From an uncultured Bacillota bacterium (lineage in GTDB: Bacteria; Bacillota_I; Bacilli_A; Izemoplasmatales; UBA1188), in NCBI GenBank assembly GCA_937907585.1, contig CALCVH010000018.1:1-49362 (forward strand): DNA of 49,362 bases, given 5' to 3'. The position numbers and the translations under genes were made by a program. The notes beneath the pieces are model-generated. The model worked only from the letters and a program-made list of their open reading frames with translations, was not told the origin of the DNA and did not search any database. Below are positions 25,394 through 32,394 of the stretch, piece by piece (the first letter of the stretch is position 1; every line of letters begins with the position of its first letter).

Positions 25394-27172
25394 TTAATCA
25401 GCCATGATATAGTTACTAACTAAAATGTAACTACATAAAGAATCGTGATGGAATCCAAGTCTTGAAATTGAATCTAGGTTTTTAGTTGAGAAATATCTAA
25501 CTAAAACAGTTGATACTAATCCATTCGCAGGTCCAAATATTAACTGTGATAAATCATCACATGTGCTTCTTAATTTTTCATCATCATATTTAAAACCGTC
25601 TAATTCAATTATGGGTTTAACCATATTATATATTTTACCTTCTCCTTTTAAATTAAAGAATTTAGATAAACTATTTACTTCTTTTTGGAATGTATTCATG
25701 ATTGATACAATGGTTTCATCTTTTAATGAAAAGAATAATTCAATAAAATACATTGATGATGTTTGATAGTTTTCATAGAATTCTTCTTTAGTAGATAAGG
25801 TTTTATAACTACTTTCTGCTTTCTTTGTTAGAGTTGATATTATATATTCAGTTCTTTCAATTTCATTTGTGTAGTTTGAACTATAAACATCGAATTCAGG
25901 AATAGATAAATTAGAATTGAACATTTTAATGTAATAATCAACATTACTATCATAGATACTACAGTCTATTCCAGCTCTTTCATTTCCATAAGATTCTGGA
26001 AGTATTTGTGTAACTATATCAGCGTTATTTACCATATTGAATATATACGGGTATGCATTATCATCTATAACTGAACCTCTAGGAGCTTCAAAAGTATATA
26101 CATAAATATTGTCTTTATCTATAAAATCATATTCACTTATTAACATCTTCCCAACGATATTCGCAACTGCGCCAGCTCTTGAATAACCAGTTACTAATAC
26201 CTTAACTTTTTTATCCTTATAATAAGCATCAATATAATTTTTTAATGAATCAATAACTTCAATAGATCTATCATTAAACGCTTTATGATATGGTTCATTA
26301 CCGATATTGAAATTATCTATAAATTCCATTCCATAATGGAATCCATTAATTGATATATTTATCATTTCAAAATCATCTATTGTTCTATGAGAAAAACAAT
26401 ATGCGACCTCTTCTATTTTATCAGTATCATAAGTATCTGAATAATAAGGATTATCAAAACCAGATTTTGTATTAAATACACCAATAGTAGATTTATTTCT
26501 ATTTGTAATACTGCTTCCAAGAGCGTAAAGACATAATTCTTTATTAAAAACTGTGTTAGGTTTTAAGAAGAAGCTATCTCTATATGGAATATCAACCATT
26601 TCTTTGCCTTCTATAAAGATACTTCCTATATCAACTTTAATGGATGTTAATTTATCATTATTCCATTTAGAATTAATCACATAATCTTTATAGATTGGGG
26701 TGCTGAAATCAAAATCCCAGCCATCAAAATATAATGTCTCATTATTTATAGTATATTCAACAGGGAATTTAGGTGGATTAATAACTCTAATTCCGTTTGG
26801 CACAACAACCTTATAATATTCTTTATTATCTCCATCCAAAAACGTTACTATGTGCTTATCCCACATAGCGTATAGCTTATAATCACCATCAATAGTTGTT
26901 TCATTATTCACCATTTGAGCGTCTTTATTTAGTTCTTTAAACCATCCAATAAACTTTCTTCCTATCTTAGTTGGTGTAGGTAATTCAACATTATCCCCTT
27001 TATTAACATAGATGATATTTTCATCTAAAGATCCACCATTCGCATCTAGTTCAATAGTATACTGGTCTATTTTAGTAGTACTAATAGATGTTGTATCTTT
27101 ACTACAAGAAACTAAGAATACTAAAATAGTAATAATGAATACAATGTTTATTATTGGTAAGTATTTTTTCAT
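25394..27172 (-). CDS. Lipoprotein with InlB-type repeats and a lipase-like alpha/beta hydrolase domain
   Basis: Signal peptide with lipobox FLVSC; the lipidated cysteine would be C23. Residues about 36-108 form one InlB/Listeria-Bacteroides repeat (IELDANGG, then GWF near its middle and LYAMWDKH at the end), and about 109-170 a second, weaker unit (VTFLDGD to INSKW). From about 215 on lies an alpha/beta hydrolase with the nucleophile elbow VTGYSRAGAVAN, Ser331, and a later PRGS and NADIVTQILP as in class 3 lipases. It is probably a surface esterase or lipase; the substrate is unknown. It is 34 bases downstream of the SGNH gene, likely one transcript. Confidence 0.8.
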   Translation of the reverse strand: MKKYLPIINIVFIITILVFLVSCSKDTTSISTTKIDQYTIELDANGGSLDENIIYVNKGDNVELPTPTKIGRKFIGWFKELNKDAQMVNNETTIDGDYKLYAMWDKHIVTFLDGDNKEYYKVVVPNGIRVINPPKFPVEYTINNETLYFDGWDFDFSTPIYKDYVINSKWNNDKLTSIKVDIGSIFIEGKEMVDIPYRDSFFLKPNTVFNKELCLYALGSSITNRNKSTIGVFNTKSGFDNPYYSDTYDTDKIEEVAYCFSHRTIDDFEMINISINGFHYGMEFIDNFNIGNEPYHKAFNDRSIEVIDSLKNYIDAYYKDKKVKVLVTGYSRAGAVANIVGKMLISEYDFIDKDNIYVYTFEAPRGSVIDDNAYPYIFNMVNNADIVTQILPESYGNERAGIDCSIYDSNVDYYIKMFNSNLSIPEFDVYSSNYTNEIERTEYIISTLTKKAESSYKTLSTKEEFYENYQTSSMYFIELFFSLKDETIVSIMNTFQKEVNSLSKFFNLKGEGKIYNMVKPIIELDGFKYDDEKLRSTCDDLSQLIFGPANGLVSTVLVRYFSTKNLDSISRLGFHHDSLCSYILVSNYIMAD

Positions 27173-27206
27173 ATATTCATATCCTAAATTTAATATATTT
27201 ATGATT

Positions 27207-27785
27207 CTACTTTAAAACACTTCTTATTACTCTTGATACTTCTAATGCACACTTTTTATATCCTTCTATAGTTAAATGAAGAGAATCGCTACATTTATAA
27301 TGTCTTTTCTCTTTATCGTATAGAAGAGAATATAAATCATCAACCAACACATTTTCTTCTTTCATTAGCTTTAATGCAGCTTCATTATATTCTTTTACCC
27401 ACGCATCTTTATAATTAATCATTTCAAAACCTTCAGTTTCTACATCTGTATCATATATTGGTGTAGTGGTAGCGAATATAGGAATAGCCCCAGTAGATCT
27501 AATTAGGTTTATTAATCTTTTTAGATTATGGATATAGTCTTCAATTGGAACTTCTCTTTCTCTATTTGGTCCTTCATTATTCATATCCCAATATCCGTTA
27601 TTAAAATGAACTACATCAAATGGACCATGTAAATTGTTTTGTATATTAAACATCCATATTGTATATGAAGAGAATCTTCCATTATCATCTGGGTCATATA
27701 CTACTTCATATTCTTTTAATTCCTCTTTAACAAAGTCATCGTATCCCATTCTAATAGAATCGCCTAATAGTAATATCTTTTTCAT
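27207..27785 (-). CDS. SGNH/GDSL-family hydrolase
   Basis: A 192-residue cytosolic protein with no signal peptide. Block I is LLLGDSIRMGY with the nucleophile serine in GDS, the oxyanion stretch is VVHFNNGYWDMN, and block V is CSDSLHLTIEGYKK with the D-x-x-H pair. Members act as esterases on acylated sugars or lipids; no further specificity can be read. The ribosome site is probably GGTGG eight bases before the ATG, since AAAGG touches the start. It shares a transcript with the lipase-like lipoprotein. Confidence 0.85.
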   Translation of the reverse strand: MKKILLLGDSIRMGYDDFVKEELKEYEVVYDPDDNGRFSSYTIWMFNIQNNLHGPFDVVHFNNGYWDMNNEGPNREREVPIEDYIHNLKRLINLIRSTGAIPIFATTTPIYDTDVETEGFEMINYKDAWVKEYNEAALKLMKEENVLVDDLYSLLYDKEKRHYKCSDSLHLTIEGYKKCALEVSRVIRSVLK

Positions 27786-27817
27786 CCTTTAATCCACCAT
27801 TTGTTATTATTAATTTT

Positions 27818-27826
27818 ATTATATCA
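27818..27826 (-). promoter_or_regulatory. Extended -10 promoter of the SGNH-lipoprotein pair
   Basis: Minus-strand TGATATAAT (TGn-TATAAT), 32 bases before the SGNH start codon. No good -35 box is visible. Confidence 0.55.
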
Positions 27827-27870
27827 TTCAAGGAATTATTATAAAATAATAATTTTGAAAACAATAAAAA

Positions 27871-27946
27871 TTGAAAAGCGTAAAAATAATATTAGTTTTT
27901 TGTTTGAAAAGCGTAAAAAATAGCGTATAATATAGATTGAAAAGCG
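27871..27946 (+). repeat. Three direct repeats TTGAAAAGCG at exact 33-bp period over a promoter
   Basis: TTGAAAAGCG occurs at 27871, 27904 and 27937; the first two extend to TTGAAAAGCGTAAAAA. Copy 2 supplies the -35 hexamer (TTGAAA, 27904-27909) of a promoter with a 16-base spacer and -10 TATAAT (27926-27931); copy 3 lies between the -10 box and the ribosome site. A degenerate half copy (ttgaaaacaa) starts at 27855. Confidence 0.85.
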
Positions 27947-27956
27947 GAGGAAAGTT

Positions 27957-29270
27957 ATGTATAGAAAGATTTCTAAGTATATAGAAGAGTATTTGACTAG
28001 CGATGAAAAAAAGATATTATGTATCGATGGCGCAAGACAAGTTGGGAAATCATATATAATTAGAGAACTCGCAAAAAAACATTTTGAAAACTACATTGAA
28101 CTAAATATGGCTAATGACAAAGTTGGTGATAGATTGTTCGCTAATGTAAATACAATTGAAAAATTTTATATTGAAGCTAGTGTAGTCGGTGGTGATAAAT
28201 TAAAGGACAGAGATAATACTATTATTTTTATAGACGAGATTCAAGAATATCCTCAATTATTAACATTATTAAAGCCTTTAAGAGAAGACAACAGATATAA
28301 ATATATATGTAGTGGATCTGAATTAGGAATAGCTTTATCCAACACAACTTTAACTCCTATGGGCTCAATAATTAAAAAGAAAATGTATCCAATGGATTTT
28401 GAGGAATTTTTAATTGCGAACTCTGTTGGCGAACTAGTGATTGAACATATGAAAAAATGCTTTAACACTGGAGAATCACTAGATGAATCATTACATAATA
28501 AAATTTTGTATTTATTCAAAACGTATTTATATGTTGGCGGAATGCCGGATGCTGTAAAGAGTTATGTTGAAACTAAGAATATTGTTAAAATTAGAGAAAT
28601 TCAAAAAGATATAATAGATTTATACTTAGAAGACGCAACTAAATATGATAAAGAACATAAACTAGTTATAGAAAGAATTTATAGGATGATTCCATCTAAC
28701 ATAGAAAACAAGGTTAAACGAATACAATATAAAGATATTGAAAAAATCGATGATGTTAGATTTACTAGATATTCTAATGAATTTGAATACTTAATATCTT
28801 CAGGGATTGCGTTAGATACTAAAGCAGTTAGTGAACCTAAATTCCCTTTAGTTCAATCTAGTAGTAAAAACTTAATCAAGTTATATATTAACGATGTTGG
28901 CTTATTAACAAGCATTTTATATAAAAATAATATAAGTTCAGTGCTAGATGACGCTACAGGAGTGAATCTTGGCGCTGTATATGAAACAGTAGTTGCTCAA
29001 GAATTAAAATGTCATGAACACGATTTGTATTACTATGATAGAAGAAAAGTTGGCGAAGTGGATTATTTAATTGATGATTATGATTCATTGAATGTTCTTC
29101 CAATAGAAATTAAATCTGGAAAAGATTATAAGAATTATAGAGCGTTACCTAAATTACTGTTAGATCAAAATTACAAAATGTCAAAGGGATATGTTTTTAG
29201 TAATGAAAGAAAAGTGACAGTAGATGGTAAGATAAAATATTTTCCAATTTATTTTGTAATGTTCTTATAG
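27957..29270 (+). CDS. AAA-family ATPase with C-terminal DUF4143 (PD-(D/E)XK-like) domain
   Basis: A 437-residue protein of the AAA_14/DUF4143 type, common in gut bacteria and archaea and of unsettled function. Walker A is GARQVGKS (residues 25-32), Walker B IIFIDEIQEYP with D93-E94, then a sensor-like CSGSELG. The C-terminal part has the nuclease-like residues D369 in GEVDYLID and E384-x-K386 in PIEIKSGK. The ribosome site GGAGG is strong. It stands alone, facing its neighbours, behind three direct repeats, and ends in a shared bidirectional terminator. Whether it acts on nucleic acid is not known. Confidence 0.9.
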   Translation: MYRKISKYIEEYLTSDEKKILCIDGARQVGKSYIIRELAKKHFENYIELNMANDKVGDRLFANVNTIEKFYIEASVVGGDKLKDRDNTIIFIDEIQEYPQLLTLLKPLREDNRYKYICSGSELGIALSNTTLTPMGSIIKKKMYPMDFEEFLIANSVGELVIEHMKKCFNTGESLDESLHNKILYLFKTYLYVGGMPDAVKSYVETKNIVKIREIQKDIIDLYLEDATKYDKEHKLVIERIYRMIPSNIENKVKRIQYKDIEKIDDVRFTRYSNEFEYLISSGIALDTKAVSEPKFPLVQSSSKNLIKLYINDVGLLTSILYKNNISSVLDDATGVNLGAVYETVVAQELKCHEHDLYYYDRRKVGEVDYLIDDYDSLNVLPIEIKSGKDYKNYRALPKLLLDQNYKMSKGYVFSNERKVTVDGKIKYFPIYFVMFL

Positions 29271-29283
29271 AAATAATGATTCT

Positions 29284-29319
29284 AATAATAACGGGCACCG
29301 TTTGGTGTCCGTTATTATT
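29284..29319. terminator. Bidirectional terminator between converging genes
   Basis: A 16-bp stem (29284-29299 with 29304-29319, one G-T pair), loop GTTT, with AATAAT/ATTATT ends giving U-rich tails both ways. It ends the AAA gene on the plus strand; on the minus strand it contains the stop codon of the XRE-TPR gene (29315-29317). Confidence 0.85.
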
Positions 29320-30382
29320 TTATTGTATTAAGTAATTTGTTCTTCTTTTCTAGCGCTTCAATTACTGTTGATTCGTCATCGCTCATTTTCCACTCTTCTT
29401 TGTATAAAGCTAATAAACGATCATATGTTTCGATCTCTTTTTTAGTATCACCAATGATATCATAAATATCTATAATACTTAATAATTCATCGCTATAACT
29501 TGGAATTCTTGTTCTTTTATTAAAAGATTCTTCATAAAGATTTATCGCTTTTACATATTCACCTTTTTTAGTGTAATATTGAGCCATCTCAAACATAAAT
29601 GCCGATTCATCTTTGTAAGTTTTTGCTAGATTATTCATTATTGCATCGGCTTCTTTTTCATTGAATTTAGCTAGTTCTATTTCAGCACGATAAGCTTCAG
29701 TAATAATTACCATATTTGGTTTTAGTTCTTTTTCTTTATCTTTATATAATTCTTTTAATTTATTAAGATATAACGTTGCTTCATCTGTACGATGGTCAGC
29801 GATAAGATTCCAAATGATATGATGGTAAGGTTCTATAACATTAGGATTGTTATTTATTAATTCTTTATAGAATTTAATAATACCATTATGATTACTAATA
29901 TCCCAGTCCCAACAAGATCCTGCTTCTGCTTTATTAACCATCCATTGAGCGTTTTCTCTTTCGCCTGGATTAAGTTTAATTGCCTCTCTTCCATATTTAC
30001 TGATCTTTCTAGAATCGCTTTCTAATCTATGAGTATATAGGTAAGCCAGTAAATAGTTTATTTTTTGAACTTGATTTTTTTCATTTAATTGTGATTTTAA
30101 GAATGTTTCTATATCTTCAAAATCACGTGATGATAATTCTAACTCAATATCTAGTTTATTTTCTATTCTATCTAATTTTTGTTCTATTGATAAATCGAAT
30201 AAATCGTCAATTGTAACTCCAAAAGTTTCAGATAAGATAGGCAATAAACTGATATCCGGTGTTGTAACATCATTTTCCCATTTTGATACTGCTTGAGGCG
30301 ATACTCCAATTTTGTTTGCAAGTTCATCTTGAGTATATCCACATTTTGTTCTTAGTTGTTTAATCTTGTTTGCTAGCTGCAT
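29315..30382 (-). CDS. XRE-family helix-turn-helix regulator with TPR-like helical repeats
   Basis: A 355-residue protein. I place the start at the ATG at 30382 because AAGGAG precedes it by seven bases; a longer in-frame reading covers promoter DNA. Residues 3-60 are an XRE helix-turn-helix (LANKIKQLRTKCGYTQDELA, then SPQAVSKWENDVTTPDI). Residues from about 95 hold helical repeats of TPR type ending in YDRLLALYKEEWKMSDDEST. Such proteins often act as peptide-sensing (RRNPP-like) or stress regulators; no peptide gene is visible nearby. The inverted repeat at its own promoter suggests autoregulation. Confidence 0.85.
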   Translation of the reverse strand: MQLANKIKQLRTKCGYTQDELANKIGVSPQAVSKWENDVTTPDISLLPILSETFGVTIDDLFDLSIEQKLDRIENKLDIELELSSRDFEDIETFLKSQLNEKNQVQKINYLLAYLYTHRLESDSRKISKYGREAIKLNPGERENAQWMVNKAEAGSCWDWDISNHNGIIKFYKELINNNPNVIEPYHHIIWNLIADHRTDEATLYLNKLKELYKDKEKELKPNMVIITEAYRAEIELAKFNEKEADAIMNNLAKTYKDESAFMFEMAQYYTKKGEYVKAINLYEESFNKRTRIPSYSDELLSIIDIYDIIGDTKKEIETYDRLLALYKEEWKMSDDESTVIEALEKKNKLLNTIK

Positions 30383-30404
30383 AATAATCTCCTTTTCTAG
30401 CTCA

Positions 30405-30433
30405 ATTTTAACAAATAGATAAATAATAAACAA
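30405..30433 (-). promoter_or_regulatory. Promoter of the XRE-TPR regulator
   Basis: Minus-strand -35 TTGTTT (30428-30433), exactly 17 bases, extended -10 TGTTAAAAT with hexamer at 30405-30410. The start codon follows 22 bases after the -10. Confidence 0.6.
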
Positions 30434-30478
30434 TAACTTAAAAAGATACTTAAATAACCAATTAGTTGAGTTATTGTT
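30429..30478. repeat. Inverted repeat AACAATAAC / GTTATTGTT at the regulator's promoter
   Basis: Perfect 9-base arms (30429-30437 and 30470-30478) with centres 41 bases apart, about four helical turns. The left arm covers the -35 box of the XRE-TPR gene. The rest of the non-coding stretch 30383-30707 is very AT-rich; besides these elements and the promoter of the small membrane protein I see nothing in it. Confidence 0.5.
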
Positions 30479-30678
30479 CAATAAAACATACTATAGATTA
30501 TGCTCTATAACACCAATTCTTATATTATCATTATGCAACTTAAATATAATATTTCAAATATTAATATTACAACTCTATTTTTACTATATTTATACCAAAA
30601 AATAATAGATACCTTAAATTCCTAAACATAATTTCATAACAAATAAAAAATAATTATTTAATATTTTTATAATTATTA

Positions 30679-30699
30679 TATAATTAGATATGAAGGAGG
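30679..30699 (+). promoter_or_regulatory. -10 box and ribosome site of the small membrane protein
   Basis: TATAAT at 30679-30684 and AAGGAGG at 30693-30699. The -10 lies so close to the ribosome site that the leader would be almost absent before it; the ribosome site fixes the start at 30708 rather than the earlier ATG at 30690. Confidence 0.5.
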
Positions 30700-30707
30700 A
30701 CTCTTTT

Positions 30708-30932
30708 ATGAAATGGTTTAACTCACAATCTCGTTTAGTTCAAATCTTATTATTATTAATCCCTGGAGTAAACTGGGTTACTGAAGTAATCGTAAGAGTA
30801 ACTGGCGCTATTCAAAAACCTACTTTAACAAATATCTTAGGATTAGTTCTAGGTGTTTTATTTGGTTTTGTTTTTGGTTGGGTAGATTTAGTTTGGGTAT
30901 TATTATTCAAACACTTAATTTTCTGCAAATAG
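30708..30932 (+). CDS. Small membrane protein of unknown function (74 residues)
   Basis: I do not recognise a named family. The protein has a short polar start (MKWFNSQSRLVQ), a hydrophobic stretch ILLLLIPGVNWVTEVIV (about residues 13-29), a short polar loop (QKPT) and a second hydrophobic region (about 40-70) rich in glycine and tryptophan. The pattern VQxxLLLIPGVNWxxEhhVR looks conserved-type rather than random. A strong ribosome site and a strong downstream terminator show a real single-gene unit. It could be a stress or toxin-like small protein; there is no evidence for either. Confidence 0.8.
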   Translation: MKWFNSQSRLVQILLLLIPGVNWVTEVIVRVTGAIQKPTLTNILGLVLGVLFGFVFGWVDLVWVLLFKHLIFCK

Positions 30933-30940
30933 TTAATTGA

Positions 30941-30974
30941 ATAAAGGGCATCCCGAGAGGATGCCCTTTATTTT
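30941..30974 (+). terminator. Terminator of the small membrane protein gene
   Basis: Perfect 12-bp stem TAAAGGGCATCC / GGATGCCCTTTA with a five-base loop, followed by TTTT. One of the strongest terminators of the window. Confidence 0.88.
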
Positions 30975-31036
30975 AAACCAACGGAAAATTAGGTTGGTAT
31001 ATTATTTAATTTATCTATAACTATTCGTTATTTTTA

Positions 31037-31091
31037 ACAACAATGTTGCAAATGCAACATAAAAAATGTAGCAAATGCATCATTGTTGTTT
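31037..31091. repeat. Nested inverted and direct repeat in non-coding DNA
   Basis: Two 25-base arms (31037-31061 and 31067-31091) around five A; 21 of 25 positions pair. Inside, a 19-base unit AATGTWGCAAATGCAWCAT is also repeated directly at 31043 and 31066 (period 23), and the first copy is itself a palindrome (ATGTTGC / GCAACAT). The rest of 30975-31257 shows no reading frame; only this element and the hairpin at 31213-31239 stand out. Confidence 0.7.
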
Positions 31092-31212
31092 TATGACTTA
31101 ATTATATATTTTATTAAGAGGAATCATAAAAGTTTCTGTAATAGTTAATACAATATTATTACTTAATGAATTTTTATAAGAGTTTAAAATGTTGCTATAA
31201 ATAATTAGGAGC

Positions 31213-31239
31213 TGTTAAGAAACTTAGACTTTCTTAACA
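31213..31239. terminator. Hairpin after the CE6-like esterase gene
   Basis: Perfect 10-bp stem TGTTAAGAAA / TTTCTTAACA with a seven-base loop. On the plus strand CCCCTTTTTA follows, on the minus strand GCTCCTAATTATTTATA; it probably ends the minus-strand esterase transcript (stop at 31258), but the tail is better on the plus strand. Confidence 0.5.
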
Positions 31240-31257
31240 TCCCCTTTTTATTTGAAT

Positions 31258-32169
31258 TTATAATTTTTTATTAATAGCAATTTTTCCAAATAACTTTCCA
31301 AGTAATATCTCACTTTCACTATCAAAGTGTGCAATATCAGGTCCATCTATTGGTTCTTGATCATAGTGAAGTCCGACATCAATTGTGTCAAAATAATAAT
31401 TATAATCATCTTCATTGCTAAACTTTATTTTCGCATTATTTATCTTTTTATACATTGTCCAATAAGGAGAATCACTAATACCAGCATCAATAAAATCAAT
31501 CTCTTTTTGATATGAAGATAAATCATGTCTTAAAAATCCCACAAATTGTTTAGTATTTTTATAATACCTATTAGATAAATTAAAATTAGAATCACTTTCT
31601 CCCTGCATCCAACAGATAGCATCAATTTGGATATCATAATTTTTGCTGATTAAATAATCTAGAGATGTCTTAGTAAAATTGATGGCAGCTTCATATAATT
31701 CTCCACGCTTATATTTACCATTCATCCATTGATAATCAAGGACAGTTCCACCCCATGAATATTTTATGATAAAACATTTCAATCCCTTTTCTTTATAAGT
31801 TAAACCAATTCCTACTTCTGGACCAAAATGTTCTTTTGTAGCACCGTTTCCTAAAGAACATATAACAAATTCATTATTTGATGAATTAGACCCGTTTTCA
31901 CAACAATAATTAATATAAATGTTATCTATTCCATTATTTGTTGATGCATATGTTTCATTATCTTTTTCTTGTAAATATTTAACACTTGAACAACCAGTTG
32001 CATTAGATTGTCCGTATAATAATATCACTCTTACTTTCTCACCATTACCATCACTTAAATTATCATTAATAGAAAAACTAGTAACAGCACCTAATAATTC
32101 TTTCTTTTTACAAGATGATAATGATATTGAACTCAATAATATAATTATAATAAGTAATATTTTCTTCAT
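31258..32169 (-). CDS. Lipoprotein esterase of the SGNH/CE6 (sialate O-acetylesterase-like) type
   Basis: Signal peptide with lipobox SLSSC (lipidated C20), so attached to the outer membrane face. Block I is ILLYGQSNATG with catalytic S55; WMQGESD is the typical second block of the CE6/DUF303 family, and the C-terminal DIAHFDSES supplies Asp and His. Relatives remove acetyl groups from xylan, pectin or sialic acids. It lies just left of the uronate operon, separated by a toxin-gene relic, and may help strip acetylated glycans for that operon. The exact substrate is unknown. Confidence 0.85.
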   Translation of the reverse strand: MKKILLIIIILLSSISLSSCKKKELLGAVTSFSINDNLSDGNGEKVRVILLYGQSNATGCSSVKYLQEKDNETYASTNNGIDNIYINYCCENGSNSSNNEFVICSLGNGATKEHFGPEVGIGLTYKEKGLKCFIIKYSWGGTVLDYQWMNGKYKRGELYEAAINFTKTSLDYLISKNYDIQIDAICWMQGESDSNFNLSNRYYKNTKQFVGFLRHDLSSYQKEIDFIDAGISDSPYWTMYKKINNAKIKFSNEDDYNYYFDTIDVGLHYDQEPIDGPDIAHFDSESEILLGKLFGKIAINKKL

Positions 32170-32190
32170 ATAAAATATTCTCCTATATAT

Positions 32191-32390
32191 TTAAATATTA
32201 TCATAATACGTCCACATTCTAATTATCTTTATTATTTTTTATCTTCATATACTTGATATACAAGACGATGTTGAAGATTGATTCTTCTTGAATATACAAA
32301 CGAGTTTTTCATATGAAGGTGGATTTTGAAATGGATTTTCTTCTATTAACTCAAGTTATGCAACAACTTTTTAAAGTAAGTTTGGTTTTT
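32191..32390 (-). pseudogene. Decayed YoeB/Txe-type toxin gene fragment
   Basis: Three frames on the minus strand together rebuild the C-terminal two thirds of a YoeB-family mRNA interferase. Frame A (32299-32375) gives ELIEENPFQNPPSYEKLV and has an in-frame TAA at 32356-32358; frame B (about 32241-32297) gives YSRRINLQHRLVYQVYEDK; frame C (down to the TAA at 32191) gives KIIKIIRMWTYYDN. These are the family's signature blocks in correct order. The first 40 or so residues are gone and roughly six residues are missing between A and B. No antitoxin (YefM) remains. The B-to-C shift lies in a run of A (six, where seven would restore the frame). Confidence 0.85.
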
Positions 32391-32394
32391 GCTT

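Noticed and set aside
27871..27946. The 33-bp-period repeats as a small CRISPR array
   Set aside because: The repeat is only 10 bases, spacers are promoter sequence, and no cas gene is near.
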